Of a stretch of 64,000 nt of DNA, positions 36,044 to 46,094 are shown one piece after another. Position 1 is the stretch's first letter. Every line of letters begins with the position of its first letter. Origin of the DNA: Myxococcaceae bacterium. GTDB taxonomy: Bacteria; Myxococcota; Myxococcia; Myxococcales; Myxococcaceae. The DNA lies in the NCBI GenBank assembly GCA_017881265.1, contig JADGRA010000014.1:124001-188000 (forward strand), given 5' to 3'. Below the pieces are notes generated by a model. The model was not told the DNA's origin. It was given only the letters and a program-made list of their open reading frames with translations, and did no database searches. Both the position numbers and the translations under genes were made by a program.

Positions 36044-37381
36044 ATGACCACTTCACCGCTGCTTCCGAAGGACCTCTCGCTCGAAGAGCTTTGGATGCCC
36101 TTCACCGCCAACCGCGCCTTCAAGCGCTCGCCGCGCCTGCTCGCCTCTGCTGCGGGAATGCACTACCGGGACGTCGAGGGCCGCACCATTCTCGACGGCA
36201 CGGCCGGACTCTGGTGCGTCAACGCCGGCCACTGCCGACCGGCGGTGGTGCAGGCCATCCAGCAGTCGGCGGCGACGCTGGACTTCGCCCCGGGCTTCCA
36301 GATGGGGCACCCGGCCAGCTTCGCCCTGGCGCAGAAGCTGGCGGCCCTCGCCCCGGGCGACCTGGACCACGTCTTCTTCGCCAACTCGGGTTCAGAGGCC
36401 GTCGACTCGGCCCTGAAGATTGCCCTGGCCTACCACCAGGCGCGCGGCGAGCCCGGGCGGGTGCGCTTCGTCGGCCGCCTTCGCGGCTACCACGGCGTCG
36501 GCTTCGGCGGCATTAGCGTCGGCGGCATCGAAATCAACCGGAAGGCCTTCGCCGCCCAGCTGCTGCCGCAGGTGGACCACCTGCCCCACACCCATGACCT
36601 GGCCCACAACGCCTTCACCCGGGGACAGCCCGCCTGGGGGGCGCACCTGGCCGACGCCCTCGAGGAGATTGTTGCCCGGCGCGGGCCGGACACCATCGCC
36701 GCCGTCATCGTCGAGCCGGTGGCGGGCTCGACCGGGGTGCTGGTGCCTCCCAAGGGCTACCTGGAGCGGCTGCGCGCGCTGTGCACCAAGCACGGCATCC
36801 TGCTCATCTTCGACGAAGTCATCACCGGCTTCGGCCGGCTGGGCGCGGCCTTCGGCGCCAGCTACTTCGGCGTCCAGCCGGACATGATGACGGTGGCCAA
36901 GGGCATCACCAACGGCGCGGTGCCGATGGGGGCGGTGGTGGTCCGGGGTTCCATCTACGACTCGGTGGTGAATGCCGCCGCGGACTCCGGCATCGAATTC
37001 TTCCACGGCTACACCTACTCCGGACACCCGCTGGCCTCCGCCGCCGGACTCGCCACCCTGGACCTGTACGCGAGCGAAGGCCTGTTCCAGCGCGCCGCCG
37101 CCCTGGCCCCCGTCTGGGAGGAGGCGGTGCACTCGCTGAAGGAAGTCTCCAAGGTCATCGACGTGCGCAACCTCGGACTGGTGGCGGGCATTGAACTCGA
37201 ACCGCGCGCCGGGGCCCCAGGGGCCCGCGGGCTGGAGACGCTGCAGGGCTGCTTCCGCAACGCGCTTTTGGTGCGCGTGACCGGCGACATCATCGCCCTC
37301 TCCCCGTCCCTCATCATCGAGAAGGCCCACATCGAACAGCTGGTGGACATCCTCCGCGGGGTGCTGCAGCGCCTGGACTGA
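36044..37381 (+). CDS. Class III omega-aminotransferase (beta-alanine--pyruvate type)
   Basis: PLP-dependent aminotransferase of 445 residues moving an amino group from omega-amino acids such as beta-alanine to pyruvate. Family blocks: LWMPFTANRAFKRSPRLL at the start, FANSGSEAVDSALKIALAYH, then RLRGYHGVGFGG, EPVAGSTGVLVPP, FDEVITGFGRLG and VAKGITNGAVPMGAV, with PLP-binding Lys286. The opening block and the FHGYTYSGHPLA segment are characteristic of the beta-alanine/taurine--pyruvate subgroup. No regulator is adjacent. It converges with the TPR gene across 33 bases that include a run of nine Gs (37383-37391). Substrate specificity within the subgroup is inferred. Confidence 0.9.
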   Translation: MTTSPLLPKDLSLEELWMPFTANRAFKRSPRLLASAAGMHYRDVEGRTILDGTAGLWCVNAGHCRPAVVQAIQQSAATLDFAPGFQMGHPASFALAQKLAALAPGDLDHVFFANSGSEAVDSALKIALAYHQARGEPGRVRFVGRLRGYHGVGFGGISVGGIEINRKAFAAQLLPQVDHLPHTHDLAHNAFTRGQPAWGAHLADALEEIVARRGPDTIAAVIVEPVAGSTGVLVPPKGYLERLRALCTKHGILLIFDEVITGFGRLGAAFGASYFGVQPDMMTVAKGITNGAVPMGAVVVRGSIYDSVVNAAADSGIEFFHGYTYSGHPLASAAGLATLDLYASEGLFQRAAALAPVWEEAVHSLKEVSKVIDVRNLGLVAGIELEPRAGAPGARGLETLQGCFRNALLVRVTGDIIALSPSLIIEKAHIEQLVDILRGVLQRLD

Positions 37382-37414
37382 CGGGGGGGGGCGGCCCGGC
37401 GGCCCCGGCCGCCT

Positions 37415-38311
37415 TTAGTGGGCGGGGGCTCTCTCGTAGGTGAAGTCGTTCTGCACCGTCCACCTCCGCCCGCTGTCCGTGGAGGTTTCCCCCAGCTGCC
37501 GGACACGCCCGCCGGGCAGCTTGGAGAGGGTGAGGCGCCACTTGAAGGGCACGCCCCGGCGGGTGGCCGCATCGGCGCGCAGCTGCAATTCCCCTCCGAT
37601 GAAGCCGCCGGTGAAGAAGTTGGGGACGCCCTGGCCGTCGGTCGCGTATTGCTCCCACCGCCGCAGCCCGGGATTCCAACTGCTGAGGGTTCTCCCCTCC
37701 CCGCCGCCCTGGCCGCGAAAGGTTTCCTGCAGGGCGCAGCCGGCGAGAATGCGCTCGACGTGGCTGGTCCCCACCAGGTCGCCGGCCTGGTCGACGACTT
37801 TCCAGTCCCCCAGCCAGAAGTCCAGTTGCCGGTAGGGCGAGGCGGCCTCGCCACCTTTGCAAGGCGCGCGGTTGAGGTCGAGGTCGGCAGCCGCCTTCTG
37901 GAAGCGCGGGTCGTCCACCAGCGCAGCGAAGTCCTTCTCCTGGCCCACCGGGGGCCCCACCGGGGCGTAGTCCCCGTTACCCAGGGACTCGAGGATGCCG
38001 AGCGCGCGGCCCTTGTCGCCCGCCAGCGCCGCCGCCTTGGCCAATTCGTACTGGACGAGATTCGAGTTGACGCCCAGCTTCTCCGCCCTCTCCAGCGGGG
38101 CGATGGCCTCAGCCCCGTGCTTGAGCTGCACCAGGGAGAGGCCCAGGCGCAGCCAGGCGACGCCGTCGTCCGGCGTCTCCTCGGTCAGCTTCTTGTAGGC
38201 CTCGGCCGCCTTGACCCAGGCGCGCTTCTGGAACGCCGCGTCCGCCTCGCGGGCGGTGGGCGAGGCCGCGGTCAGCACGGCGGCGAGGAGAACACCGAGG
38301 AAGGTTGGCAT
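37415..38311 (-). CDS. Exported TPR protein with a lipocalin-like (DUF1579-type) C-terminal domain
   Basis: A 298-residue secreted protein. A signal peptide (MPTFLGVLLAAVLTAASPTA) is preceded by GAGG 8 bases upstream, fixing the start at 38309-38311. Residues about 30-120 are tetratricopeptide repeats (AAEAYKKLTEETPDDGVAWLRLG, NSNLVQYELAKAAALAGDKG). The C-terminal part begins YRQLDFWLGDWKVVD and has GCALQETFRGQGGGEGRTLSSWNP and GVPFKWRLTLSKL, a beta-barrel resembling DUF1579/lipocalin-like domains. No enzyme motif is seen. acs lies upstream on the same strand with a gap of about 100 bases. Confidence 0.8.
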   Translation of the reverse strand: MPTFLGVLLAAVLTAASPTAREADAAFQKRAWVKAAEAYKKLTEETPDDGVAWLRLGLSLVQLKHGAEAIAPLERAEKLGVNSNLVQYELAKAAALAGDKGRALGILESLGNGDYAPVGPPVGQEKDFAALVDDPRFQKAAADLDLNRAPCKGGEAASPYRQLDFWLGDWKVVDQAGDLVGTSHVERILAGCALQETFRGQGGGEGRTLSSWNPGLRRWEQYATDGQGVPNFFTGGFIGGELQLRADAATRRGVPFKWRLTLSKLPGGRVRQLGETSTDSGRRWTVQNDFTYERAPAH

Positions 38312-38414
38312 GGGAGGGACCTCGGCCGCCGGCGGCGGGCTGCCCCCGCCCGAACAGGCGCCGGGCGGGCGCTTGCCGTCAGGGTGGGCCGGCGGCAACG
38401 GGCAGCGGGGACGG

Positions 38415-40370
38415 CTACTCCTCGTCTCCGCGCAGCTTGGCCAGCACGTTCAAGTCTTCCAGGGTGGTGGTGTCGCCGGTGGTTCTGACGCCGGCGGCCA
38501 CGTCTCGGAGGAGGCGGCGCATGATTTTCCCCGACCGCGTCTTCGGCAGCGCATCGGCGAAGCGGATCTCGTCCGGGCGGGCGATGGCCCCAATCTCCTT
38601 GATGACGTGTGCCGACAGCTGCGCCTTCAGCTCCGCAGAGGACTCCACGCCCTTCTTCAACGTGACGAAGGCCACCAGCGCCGTGCCCTTCAACTCATCG
38701 GGACGGCCCACCACGGCGGCCTCGGCCACGCGCCCCTCCGAGACGAGCGCGCTCTCCACCTCCGCCGTCCCCAGCCGGTGCCCGGCGACATTCACGACGT
38801 CGTCCACCCGTCCCATCACCCACAGGTAGCCGTCGGCGTCGATGCGAGCGCCGTCGCCGGTGAAGTACAGCCCGGGCACTTCGCTGAAGTAGGTCTTCAC
38901 GTAGCGCTCGGGGTCCCCGTAGACGGTGCGCAACAGCGCCGGCCAGGGCTTGGCCAGAAACAGCTTCCCGCCCTGCCCCGGCGGCACTTCCTTGCCGTCC
39001 TTGCCCAGCACCTTGAGGAAGATGCCCGGCAGCGGCAGGGTGGCGCTGCCCGGCTTGGTGGGCGTCGCGCCCGGCAGCGGACTCACCAGGATGCCGCCGG
39101 TCTCCGTCTGCCACCAGGTGTCGACGATGGGGCAGCGCCCACCGCCGATGACGTCCCGGTACCACATCCACGCCTCGGGGTTGATGGGCTCGCCCACCGT
39201 GCCGAGAAGCCGGAGCGAGCGCATGTCGTGCTTCTTCGGATGCTCGTCCCCGGTGCGCATGAAGGCCCGGATGGCGGTGGGGGCGGTGTAGAGGATGGTG
39301 ACCTTGTGCCGCTCGATGTTGTCCCAAAATCGGTCGGGCCCCGGCGTGGTCGGCGCACCCTCGTACAGGAACGAGGTGGCGTGATTCATGAGCGGCCCGT
39401 AGACGACGTAGCTGTGGCCCGTCACCCACCCCACATCCGCGGTGCACCAGTAGACGTCATCGTCCTTGAGGTCGAAGACCCACCGCGTAGTGAGGGAGAC
39501 GTACACGGCGTAGCCGGCAGTGGTGTGCAGCACCCCTTTCGGCTTTCCGGTGGAGCCCGAAGTGTAGAGGATGAACAGCGGGTGCTCGCTGTCCACCCAC
39601 TCCGGCTCGCACGTCGGGGACTGGGCCTCGACCAGCTTCTCCCAGGCGACGTCCTTGGGCCCGAGCTGGATGGGATTCTTCGTCCGCTGGAGGACCACCA
39701 CCTTCTCCACGCTGGGCATGTGGGGCAGGGCGGCGTCGACGTTGGCCTTAAGTGGCACCACGCCCCCCTTGCGCCAGCCGCCGTCGGCGGTGAGCAGCAC
39801 CTTGGCCCCGGCGTCGTTCATCCGCTCGCGCACCGCTTCCGAGGAGAAGCCGCCGAACACCACCGAGTGAACGGCCCCGATGCGAGCGCAGGCCAGCATG
39901 GCCACCGCCGCCTCCGGCACCATGGGCAGATAGATGCCCACCCGGTCGCCCTTCTTCACCCCCAGCGACTTGAGGCCGTTGGCCAGCCGGCAGACGTCGG
40001 CGTGCAGCTGGCGGTAGGTGATTTTCCTCACGTCGCCGGGCTCACCCTCGAAGAGGATGGCCGTCTTCTCGGCGTACTTGGGCAGGTGTCGGTCGAGGGC
40101 GTTGTAGCAGAGGTTGGTGGTGCCGCCGAGGAACCACTGGGCGTGGGGGGGCTTCCAGTCCAGCACCGTGTGGAAGGGCGTCTTCCAGTACAGCTCCTCA
40201 CGCGCCCGCGCTCCCCAGAAGGCGTCGGGGTCGTTGGCCGCCTCGGCGTACAGCGCACGGTACTCCTCGAGCGAGCGGATGTGCGCCTTCTTCTGGAACT
40301 CGGGCGGCGGCGGAAAGACGCGCCCCTCGTGAGAGAAAGACAGAATCTCGTGGGAAGTCGCTTCGGCCAT
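38415..40370 (-). CDS. acs: Acetyl-coenzyme A synthetase
   Basis: AMP-forming acetyl-CoA synthetase (651 residues, E. coli 652) activating acetate through acetyl-AMP. The ATP/AMP loop is [17 protein letters not shown]; other blocks are [28 protein letters not shown] and [14 protein letters not shown]. The C-terminal [10 protein letters not shown] contains the Lys that is the usual site of acetylation control by Pat/CobB-type enzymes. A lipoprotein gene ends 18 bases upstream on the same strand and may be co-transcribed. With ppsA nearby this suggests growth on acetate or amino-acid carbon. No typical regulatory site is evident. Confidence 0.98.
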   Translation of the reverse strand: MAEATSHEILSFSHEGRVFPPPPEFQKKAHIRSLEEYRALYAEAANDPDAFWGARAREELYWKTPFHTVLDWKPPHAQWFLGGTTNLCYNALDRHLPKYAEKTAILFEGEPGDVRKITYRQLHADVCRLANGLKSLGVKKGDRVGIYLPMVPEAAVAMLACARIGAVHSVVFGGFSSEAVRERMNDAGAKVLLTADGGWRKGGVVPLKANVDAALPHMPSVEKVVVLQRTKNPIQLGPKDVAWEKLVEAQSPTCEPEWVDSEHPLFILYTSGSTGKPKGVLHTTAGYAVYVSLTTRWVFDLKDDDVYWCTADVGWVTGHSYVVYGPLMNHATSFLYEGAPTTPGPDRFWDNIERHKVTILYTAPTAIRAFMRTGDEHPKKHDMRSLRLLGTVGEPINPEAWMWYRDVIGGGRCPIVDTWWQTETGGILVSPLPGATPTKPGSATLPLPGIFLKVLGKDGKEVPPGQGGKLFLAKPWPALLRTVYGDPERYVKTYFSEVPGLYFTGDGARIDADGYLWVMGRVDDVVNVAGHRLGTAEVESALVSEGRVAEAAVVGRPDELKGTALVAFVTLKKGVESSAELKAQLSAHVIKEIGAIARPDEIRFADALPKTRSGKIMRRLLRDVAAGVRTTGDTTTLEDLNVLAKLRGDEE

Positions 40371-40388
40371 GGCGGGGACCCTCGCTGA

Positions 40389-40907
40389 TTACGAACACTG
40401 CGTGGGAACGGAAGGACAGGCTGGCGGCGTGCACAGGGCCGCCTGAACCGTGAACCAGAACTGGCAATTGCAGGTCACCGGGCTCGAGCCCAGGTAGCTG
40501 ATGCGCATGACGCCGCTGAAGGACGTGGGATTCACCGTGGCGCCGTCGAGGTGAAATTGGGCGAAGTCGACCTGGCAGAGGTTGCCGTTGGCCGACAGCA
40601 GCGGGTGGGACGCAGTGCCGTCGGCGAAGAAGTTCTGCGTGTCGTACTGGTACTGCCCCACCAGTTCCACGGCCAGGCACTGGGTATTCGCTTGCTGCAC
40701 CAGGGCGAAGCGGACGTCGTCCCCGTAGACTTGAAGCTGGGCCAGCAGAGCCGGTCCGCCGTCGGCGGCAAGCCCGCAGTCATCGCGAAAGACGTCGCCC
40801 GGGGCGACCTTGAAAACGTAGGCGCCCTCCTCGAGGGTGTGGGTTCGCCCGCACCCGGACCCAGCGACAAGCAGGAGGGCCAGCAGGCTGCGGACGGGTC
40901 GGCACAA
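40389..40907 (-). CDS. Cysteine-rich lipoprotein of unknown function
   Basis: A 172-residue lipoprotein. The lipobox is LLVAGSGC, acylated at the Cys after a short hydrophobic signal. The mature part is a beta-rich domain with several cysteines (RDDCGLA, NTQCLAV, NLCQVDF, CNCQFWF, ALCTPPACPS), suggesting disulfides outside the cytoplasm. The start is read as TTG at 40905-40907, the only plausible codon ahead of the signal; no clear ribosome site is visible, so the exact start is uncertain. It ends 18 bases before acs. I do not recognise a family. Confidence 0.75.
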   Translation of the reverse strand: MCRPVRSLLALLLVAGSGCGRTHTLEEGAYVFKVAPGDVFRDDCGLAADGGPALLAQLQVYGDDVRFALVQQANTQCLAVELVGQYQYDTQNFFADGTASHPLLSANGNLCQVDFAQFHLDGATVNPTSFSGVMRISYLGSSPVTCNCQFWFTVQAALCTPPACPSVPTQCS

Positions 40908-41076
40908 GAGGAGAGGGACAATAGGGAGAAGCGCCCGGGCGCGGCAATGGTTGGCAGCCCCCAGGGGTCGGGCCGGACTTCACGCGGCGCGGCGAACGCC
41001 CACGCGCCGCGCCGCGGGCGCTCGCGGCCCGAAAGCACAGGCGTCTGGTGGCGCAGGCGCATGGCGTCTCGCCGGA

Positions 41077-41529
41077 CTATCTCCGCGGTCGCTTGCCCGA
41101 CGGGGGCTTGACCGTGAAGCGGCGGCCCGCACGCGTCGCTGAGACCCGCTGGGTGCGCGCCACACCTCGCCCCACCCAGGCACAGATGTCGCTGACGGTG
41201 ACGATGCCAGTCAGCTTCCCGCCGTCCACCACGGGGAGACAGCCGATGCTGCGCCCGCGGAGGAGATTGGCGGCGGTCCGTAGGGTGGTCTTGGAATCCG
41301 CCACCAGCGGGCTTCGCACCATGAGGTCCGCCACCGTCTTTCCACGGCGCACCACCTCGCCATTGGGCCCTCCCAAGTCCTCCGAGGACAAAACGCCCTC
41401 CACGTTGGAGCCGCGCATCACCACCAGGTGGTGAATGCCGCCTTGCTTCATCCGGAACACGGCCGCCTCCGCATCCTCGGTGCCGTCGGCGGTCTTCACC
41501 TGGGTAGTCATCACTTCGTTCAGTCTCAT
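41077..41529 (-). CDS. CBS-pair domain protein
   Basis: A 150-residue protein with two CBS domains that form one Bateman module binding adenine nucleotides or SAM. CBS1 covers about residues 7-60 ([29 protein letters not shown]), CBS2 about 65-125 ([23 protein letters not shown] and [18 protein letters not shown]). A basic tail ([10 protein letters not shown]) follows. It has no enzymatic domain, so it likely senses energy state and acts on a partner. ATG at 41527-41529 is chosen for AAGAAGGG upstream. It is divergent from ppsA across a 389-base region, the largest gap in the window. Confidence 0.92.
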   Translation of the reverse strand: MRLNEVMTTQVKTADGTEDAEAAVFRMKQGGIHHLVVMRGSNVEGVLSSEDLGGPNGEVVRRGKTVADLMVRSPLVADSKTTLRTAANLLRGRSIGCLPVVDGGKLTGIVTVSDICAWVGRGVARTQRVSATRAGRRFTVKPPSGKRPRR

Positions 41530-41918
41530 CGCGGTACCCTTCTTTCCAGCTCCCCACCCCGAAAGGGCCATCACGTTGCGTGCCAGGCCGGCGCGGCCGG
41601 GGCGCCGGCGCGGGCTTCGCCCAACCGGCGCGCAATCCCTGCGCGGGGACCAGGTTTCTCGCAAGCTTAACGCGCGGTGGCCCGGGCGCGTGGCACTGCC
41701 ACTGCCCTGTCCTCGCGCGCGGTTTGGCCTTCACCTTGCAACCGGGACGCACTTCAAGCGCGGGCCCAACTGTGACGGCCCGTGTCCGAGTTAGCTCACG
41801 GGCGGCGGCTTGGCAGTCAGGGCGCCTTCCGAGGGCAAGACGGCCCGCGTCGCCCCTCCCCTGCGCCCGCGGGCCGACGCCGGACGCGCCTCGCGCGTGT
41901 TGGGGGGTGGAGGCAGGT
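41530..41918. other. Divergent intergenic region between the CBS-protein gene and ppsA
   Basis: A 389-base stretch without a convincing gene. It holds a sigma-54-like sequence for ppsA at 41691-41706, and on the minus strand TGGCACG (41579-41585) about 50 bases before the CBS gene start, but with a poor -12 element. The rest is GC-rich sequence with no other repeat or structured RNA that I can identify. The frame of ppsA is open through part of it without similarity to PEP synthases. Confidence 0.6.
41691..41706 (+). promoter_or_regulatory. Candidate sigma-54 promoter upstream of ppsA
   Basis: TGGCACTGCCACTGCC fits the -24/-12 pattern TGGCAC-N5-TTGC with the essential GG and GC dinucleotides correctly spaced 10 bases apart. 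It is 213 bases before the ppsA ATG, leaving a long 5' leader. Activator sites were not identified. Confidence 0.4.
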
Positions 41919-44228
41919 ATGGCCGATTCCATCGTTTGGTTCGACAAGCTGACGCGGGCCGACGTGGCACTGGCCGGCGGTAAGGGCGCCAACCTCGGGG
42001 AAATGACGCGCGCCGGGTTGCCTGTGCCTCCGGGCTTCGTCGTCACCGCCGGCACCTTCACCGCGGCCATGCAGGCGGCCGGGACGCGTCCACAGCTGGC
42101 GCAGCTGTTGGAAAAGGCCAACCCCGATGATGCCAAGCAGCTGGCCGAGACGGCCGAGGCACTCCAGGAGCTGGTCCGCCGCGCGGCGCTCCCGCCCGCC
42201 TTCCAAGCGGAACTCATCGCCGCCTACCAGAAGCTGGGCAAGGACGCCCTGGTCGCGGTGAGGTCCTCCGCCACCGCCGAGGACGCTCCGGGCGCCTCCT
42301 TCGCCGGAATGCACCAGACGTTCACCAACGTGCTGGGCAGCACCCAGCTCCTTGACGCCCTCCGCCGCTGTTGGGCAAGCGTCTACACGCCACGGGTGGT
42401 GGCCTACCGCAAGACCCAGGACCTGCTGTCGGAGCCGGCCATCGCCGTCGTCGTGCAGAAGATGGTGAACTCCGCGCGCTCCGGCGTCATCTTCACCGCC
42501 GACCCGTCCACCAGCCAGCGGGACCAGATGGTGATTGAGGCGGCCTTCGGGCTGGGCGAGGTGGTGGTGGGCGGACAGGTGGAGCCCGACACGTACCGGG
42601 TGGCCAAGGCCGGGCCCAGCCTGCTGTCGGCGCGCGTCGGGCACAAGGCCGTCAAGCTGGTCCGCGGCCCCGACGGGGCGGAGCAGCGCATCCAGCTGGC
42701 CGAGGCGGAGGCTTCCCGCCGTGTCCTGTCGGACAGCGAAGTCTTGGAGCTGGCGCGGCTGGCCCTCTCGGTGGAGGCCCACTACGACTCCCCCCAGGAC
42801 ATTGAATGGGCGGAAGAGGGCGGCAAGTGGTACCTGGTCCAGACGCGTCCCATCACCACGCTGGAGGCGCACCGGCCGGGGGACGCGCTGGTGAGCGGGC
42901 TGGGAGCCGCTCCCGGCACCGGCAGCGGCCGCGTCCGCATCCTGGCCAGTGCCAGCGAGGGGGCGCAGCTGCAACAGGGAGAGGTGCTGGTCGCGTCAAT
43001 GACGTCCCCCGACTGGGTGCCCACCATGCGGCGTGCCTCGGCCATCGTCACCGACAACGGCGGGATGACGTGCCACGCGGCCATCGTCAGCCGCGAGCTG
43101 AGGATTCCGTGCGTGGTGGGGACCCGCCTGGCCACCACCGTGCTGCGCCCAGGGGAGGAAGTCACGGTGGACGGGCGCAAGGGCCAGGTGTTTGAGGGTC
43201 TGCAGGCCGAGACGGCGACGCCGGCGGCGGTCTCGGCCAGCGCGGTGGGCCCTCCCCCGGCCGCGGTGGCACCGGTTCCGCTCGGGACGAGGCTGTATGT
43301 GAATCTGGCCATGGCCGACCAGGCCGCGGCCGCGGCGGCGCTTCCGGTGGATGGCGTCGGGCTTCTGCGCGCCGAATTCATGATGATGGACGCGTTGAAG
43401 GGCATGCACCCCAAGGCGCTTCTGGCCAAGGGCGGGCGCAAGGAATTCATCGACTCCATGCAGGCGGCCCTGCTGAAGGTGACGCAGCCGTTTGCTCCCC
43501 GGCCCGTCGTGTACCGGACGTACGACTTTCGCACCAACGAGTTTCGTGGGCTGAAGGGCGGCGAGGGGTACGAGGCGCAGGAAGAGAACCCGATGATTGG
43601 GTACCGCGGCTGCTTCCGGTACGTGAAGGATCCCGAACTTTTCCAGCTGGAGCTCGAGGTCCTGGCCCTGGTGCGCGCGCAGACGCCCAACCTGCACGTG
43701 ATGATTCCCTTCGTCCGCACCAAGTGGGAGCTGGAGGCCTGCCTGGAGCTCATCGCGAAAAGCCCGCTCGGACACCAGCGTGGCCTTCACACCTGGGTGA
43801 TGGCGGAGGTGCCATCGGTGGCCTATTGGATTCCCGAGTACGTGAAGTTGGGTGTCGACGGGTTCTCCATCGGCTCCAATGACTTGACGCAGCTCACGCT
43901 GGGGGTGGACCGGGATTCGCAGTCGTGCGCGGAGCTCTTCGACGAGTCCGATGGCGCGGTGCTGGACGCCATCGAGCGCATCATCCACGCCTGCCGGCGC
44001 GCCGGCGTGACGTCCTCCTTGTGTGGACAGGCCCCCTCCAACCGTCCGGAATTCGCCGAGCAGCTAGTGCGGTTTGGCATCACGTCCATTTCCGTCAACG
44101 TGGACGCCGTGGCCACCGCCCGGAACGTCATCGCCAGCGCCGAGCGGCGGCTATTGCTGCAGCGAGAAAGTCCGCAGGAACCGCGCCGACGAAAAGGCCG
44201 CGGACAGCGACCGGAAGCAGGCCGGTAA
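41919..44228 (+). CDS. ppsA: Phosphoenolpyruvate synthase
   Basis: Converts pyruvate, ATP and water to phosphoenolpyruvate, AMP and phosphate for gluconeogenesis. The 769-residue protein has the N-terminal pyruvate-phosphate dikinase ATP-grasp domain ([35 protein letters not shown]), the central phosphohistidine domain with catalytic His in [15 protein letters not shown], and the C-terminal PEP-binding TIM barrel ([36 protein letters not shown] and SSLCGQAP with the catalytic Cys). GGAGG lies 5 bases before the ATG at 41919. The C-terminus ends in a basic tail of about 25 residues not typical of the family. A secreted protein follows after 83 bases. Confidence 0.97.
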   Translation: MADSIVWFDKLTRADVALAGGKGANLGEMTRAGLPVPPGFVVTAGTFTAAMQAAGTRPQLAQLLEKANPDDAKQLAETAEALQELVRRAALPPAFQAELIAAYQKLGKDALVAVRSSATAEDAPGASFAGMHQTFTNVLGSTQLLDALRRCWASVYTPRVVAYRKTQDLLSEPAIAVVVQKMVNSARSGVIFTADPSTSQRDQMVIEAAFGLGEVVVGGQVEPDTYRVAKAGPSLLSARVGHKAVKLVRGPDGAEQRIQLAEAEASRRVLSDSEVLELARLALSVEAHYDSPQDIEWAEEGGKWYLVQTRPITTLEAHRPGDALVSGLGAAPGTGSGRVRILASASEGAQLQQGEVLVASMTSPDWVPTMRRASAIVTDNGGMTCHAAIVSRELRIPCVVGTRLATTVLRPGEEVTVDGRKGQVFEGLQAETATPAAVSASAVGPPPAAVAPVPLGTRLYVNLAMADQAAAAAALPVDGVGLLRAEFMMMDALKGMHPKALLAKGGRKEFIDSMQAALLKVTQPFAPRPVVYRTYDFRTNEFRGLKGGEGYEAQEENPMIGYRGCFRYVKDPELFQLELEVLALVRAQTPNLHVMIPFVRTKWELEACLELIAKSPLGHQRGLHTWVMAEVPSVAYWIPEYVKLGVDGFSIGSNDLTQLTLGVDRDSQSCAELFDESDGAVLDAIERIIHACRRAGVTSSLCGQAPSNRPEFAEQLVRFGITSISVNVDAVATARNVIASAERRLLLQRESPQEPRRRKGRGQRPEAGR

Positions 44229-44311
44229 GAAGTCTCCCCTGCCGGGCAACAGCTCGCCCGAGTCCAACGTCTATGAAGACAGTTCACGAAACGGAAAGGC
44301 AGAAGGCAAAC

Positions 44312-44896
44312 ATGAAGAAACTACTCGTTGCAGTCGCCGCGCTCCTCGTGGTCCCGGCCGCTTACGGCCAGGCTCCGGTCGAGATGAAGGCTACCGGCAC
44401 GCCGGGCAAGGCGACCGCGGAGCGGACGGTCCATCTCACCGCTACCATCAAAGCCATCGACGTCCCCGGCCGCACCATCACCCTGCAGAACAAGGCGGGC
44501 GAGACCGAGACCTTCAAGGCCGGCCCCGAGATTCAACGCCTGGAAGACTTGGCCGTCGGGGATACGGTGGTCATCGACTACGTGCAGGGCCTCGCGCTGG
44601 AGTTTCAGCCCGCCGGCTCGGCGACCGTTGCACCGACGGGCGTCGTGACGGGCGGGCGCGCCGACAAGAGCCAGGCTCCTGGCGCTGCGGCCAGCGCAGG
44701 GGTGCAGGCCACGGTGACCGTCACCGCCATCGACACCGTCAAGCGGCTGGTGTCGTTCCAGGGCCCGGGCGGGAACGTCTACCAGGTGAAGGCTGGTCCG
44801 AAGATTCACCTCGAGAAACTGAAGGTCGGTGACCACCTGCTCGCGACCTACGTCGAGGCGCTGGCCATCAAGGTGGAGAAGGCGACCAAGAAGTAG
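44312..44896 (+). CDS. Exported protein with two copies of a small beta domain
   Basis: A 194-residue secreted protein with signal peptide MKKLLVAVAALLVVPAAYGQ. Two similar units follow: about residues 40-100 (TATIKAIDVPGRTITLQ, then AGPEIQRLEDLAVGDTVVID) and about 130-190 (VTVTAIDTVKRLVSFQ, then AGPKIHLEKLKVGDHLLATY), each ending in a hydrophobic ALAxxV/F stretch. They look like an OB-like or barrel repeat produced by duplication, joined by a Gly/Ala-rich linker. ATG at 44312 is preferred for the signal; one at 44273 is possible. The ppsA gene is 83 bases upstream. No function is known; the two short GC hairpins after the stop (44905-44919, 44923-44941) are weak terminator candidates. Confidence 0.8.
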   Translation: MKKLLVAVAALLVVPAAYGQAPVEMKATGTPGKATAERTVHLTATIKAIDVPGRTITLQNKAGETETFKAGPEIQRLEDLAVGDTVVIDYVQGLALEFQPAGSATVAPTGVVTGGRADKSQAPGAAASAGVQATVTVTAIDTVKRLVSFQGPGGNVYQVKAGPKIHLEKLKVGDHLLATYVEALAIKVEKATKK

Positions 44897-45037
44897 CGCG
44901 GGCCGCAGCGCGCGGCTGCAGGGGCTCAAAAAGGTCGAGCCAAGTCCAGTTTGTGCAGCTGTCACCGAAGGGGCCGCGAGCGGGGCCGCGGCCTGCTTCC
45001 CCGCGTCGGGGGCACCTTCTAGGCTTCGCCCGGCCGC

Positions 45038-46075
45038 ATGCCGACCCTGGTTGCCCTAATCGCCCTTGGCGTCCTGGTGCTTGTGCACGAATTGGCCCAC
45101 CTGCTGGCCGCCCGGCTGGTGGGGGCGCGCGCGGTCATCTTCAGCCTCGGCCTCGGGCTGCCGCTGTATTCCTTTCGCGCCGCCGGACAGCGCTGGGTGC
45201 TGGGTGCCATCCCGTGGGGGGCCTGGCTGCGGCTGGAAGGCGAGAACCCCTACCAGGCCCCCTCGGGCGTCCAGGAAGTGACGTTTGCGGAGCTCAGCCC
45301 GGCGCGCCGGGCCTTTGTCTTTCTCGCCGGCCCGGCGGCCAGCCTGCTGCTTGGAGTGCTGCTGCTGACGCTGCTGCACATGGCCGGCACCTACGTCCCG
45401 GTGCCGATGACGGTGGGCACGGTGGAACCAGGCTCCGAGGCGGCGCGTGTGGCGCTGCGGGCGGGCGACGTCATCGAAACGGTAGACGGCGTCCCGGTCC
45501 AGCGCTGGGGCGTCCTCACCCGCAGCTTGGCCGCCCACGCGGGGGAGCCGGTGCGTCTGGGCATCCAGCGGGGCACCACCGTCCTCTCGCTCAACGTCCA
45601 GGCCAGCCGTGACGCCGCGGGGCGAGGGCGCATCGGCGTCAGCCAGCAGTACGCCTTCTCCCGCCAGCCGCTGCGCCAGGCCTTCTTTTCGGCGCTCGGC
45701 CATAGCGGCCAGCTGTTGCGACAGACGGTGTCCTGGGCGGTGCAGCTGTTTCGCGGGCCGGATGGCGCGGGGCCACCGGGCGCCGCCGCGAAGCTGCTGC
45801 GCCGGCTCGCCTCCATCGAAAGCCTGGACGCGCTGGTGCGTGCCCTGGCCGCAGCCAGCCTCGCCCTGGGCCTCGTCTACCTGCTGCCGCTGCCGGCCCT
45901 GGACGGCGGACGACTGCTGCTGACTGCCTGGGAGAGCATGCGGGGCCGCCCGCTGGACGCCCGCGTGCAGACGGCCCTGCAGCTGCTCAGCCTGCTGCTG
46001 GCCATCGTCGCCGTGGGATGGGTGGCCGTCGCCGAGCTCCGCCAGGCCCTGGCCGCCGCGCGCGTGGTGGGCTGA
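45038..46075 (+). CDS. Site-2-type membrane metalloprotease (M50) with PDZ domain
   Basis: A 345-residue intramembrane protease of the RseP/S2P class. The zinc motif HELAH is at residues 17-21 and the second zinc-ligand motif LDGGR near 288-292, both in hydrophobic helices. Between them sits a PDZ domain (GTVEPGSEAARVALRAGDVIETVDGVPVQRWG). The second M50 gene (rseP, 50804) is longer and has more PDZ domains, so this is a second paralogue. Substrates may be anti-sigma factors or signal peptides left in the membrane. It converges with the MoaD-MoaE gene (19 bases between stops). Confidence 0.9.
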   Translation: MPTLVALIALGVLVLVHELAHLLAARLVGARAVIFSLGLGLPLYSFRAAGQRWVLGAIPWGAWLRLEGENPYQAPSGVQEVTFAELSPARRAFVFLAGPAASLLLGVLLLTLLHMAGTYVPVPMTVGTVEPGSEAARVALRAGDVIETVDGVPVQRWGVLTRSLAAHAGEPVRLGIQRGTTVLSLNVQASRDAAGRGRIGVSQQYAFSRQPLRQAFFSALGHSGQLLRQTVSWAVQLFRGPDGAGPPGAAAKLLRRLASIESLDALVRALAAASLALGLVYLLPLPALDGGRLLLTAWESMRGRPLDARVQTALQLLSLLLAIVAVGWVAVAELRQALAAARVVG

Positions 46076-46094
46076 GGCGAAAGACGGGCACGCG

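Noticed and set aside
37383-37391. G9 run after the omega-aminotransferase as a phase-variable site
   Set aside because: It lies between convergent stops outside any coding region and is unlikely to affect a product.
38211-40388. 725-codon plus-strand frame opposite acs
   Set aside because: A shadow of acs; no similarity or plausible start context, low-complexity translation.
41580-41918. N-terminal extension of PEP synthase
   Set aside because: The open frame continues upstream but ATG 41919 has a good ribosome site and the family N-terminus follows at once.
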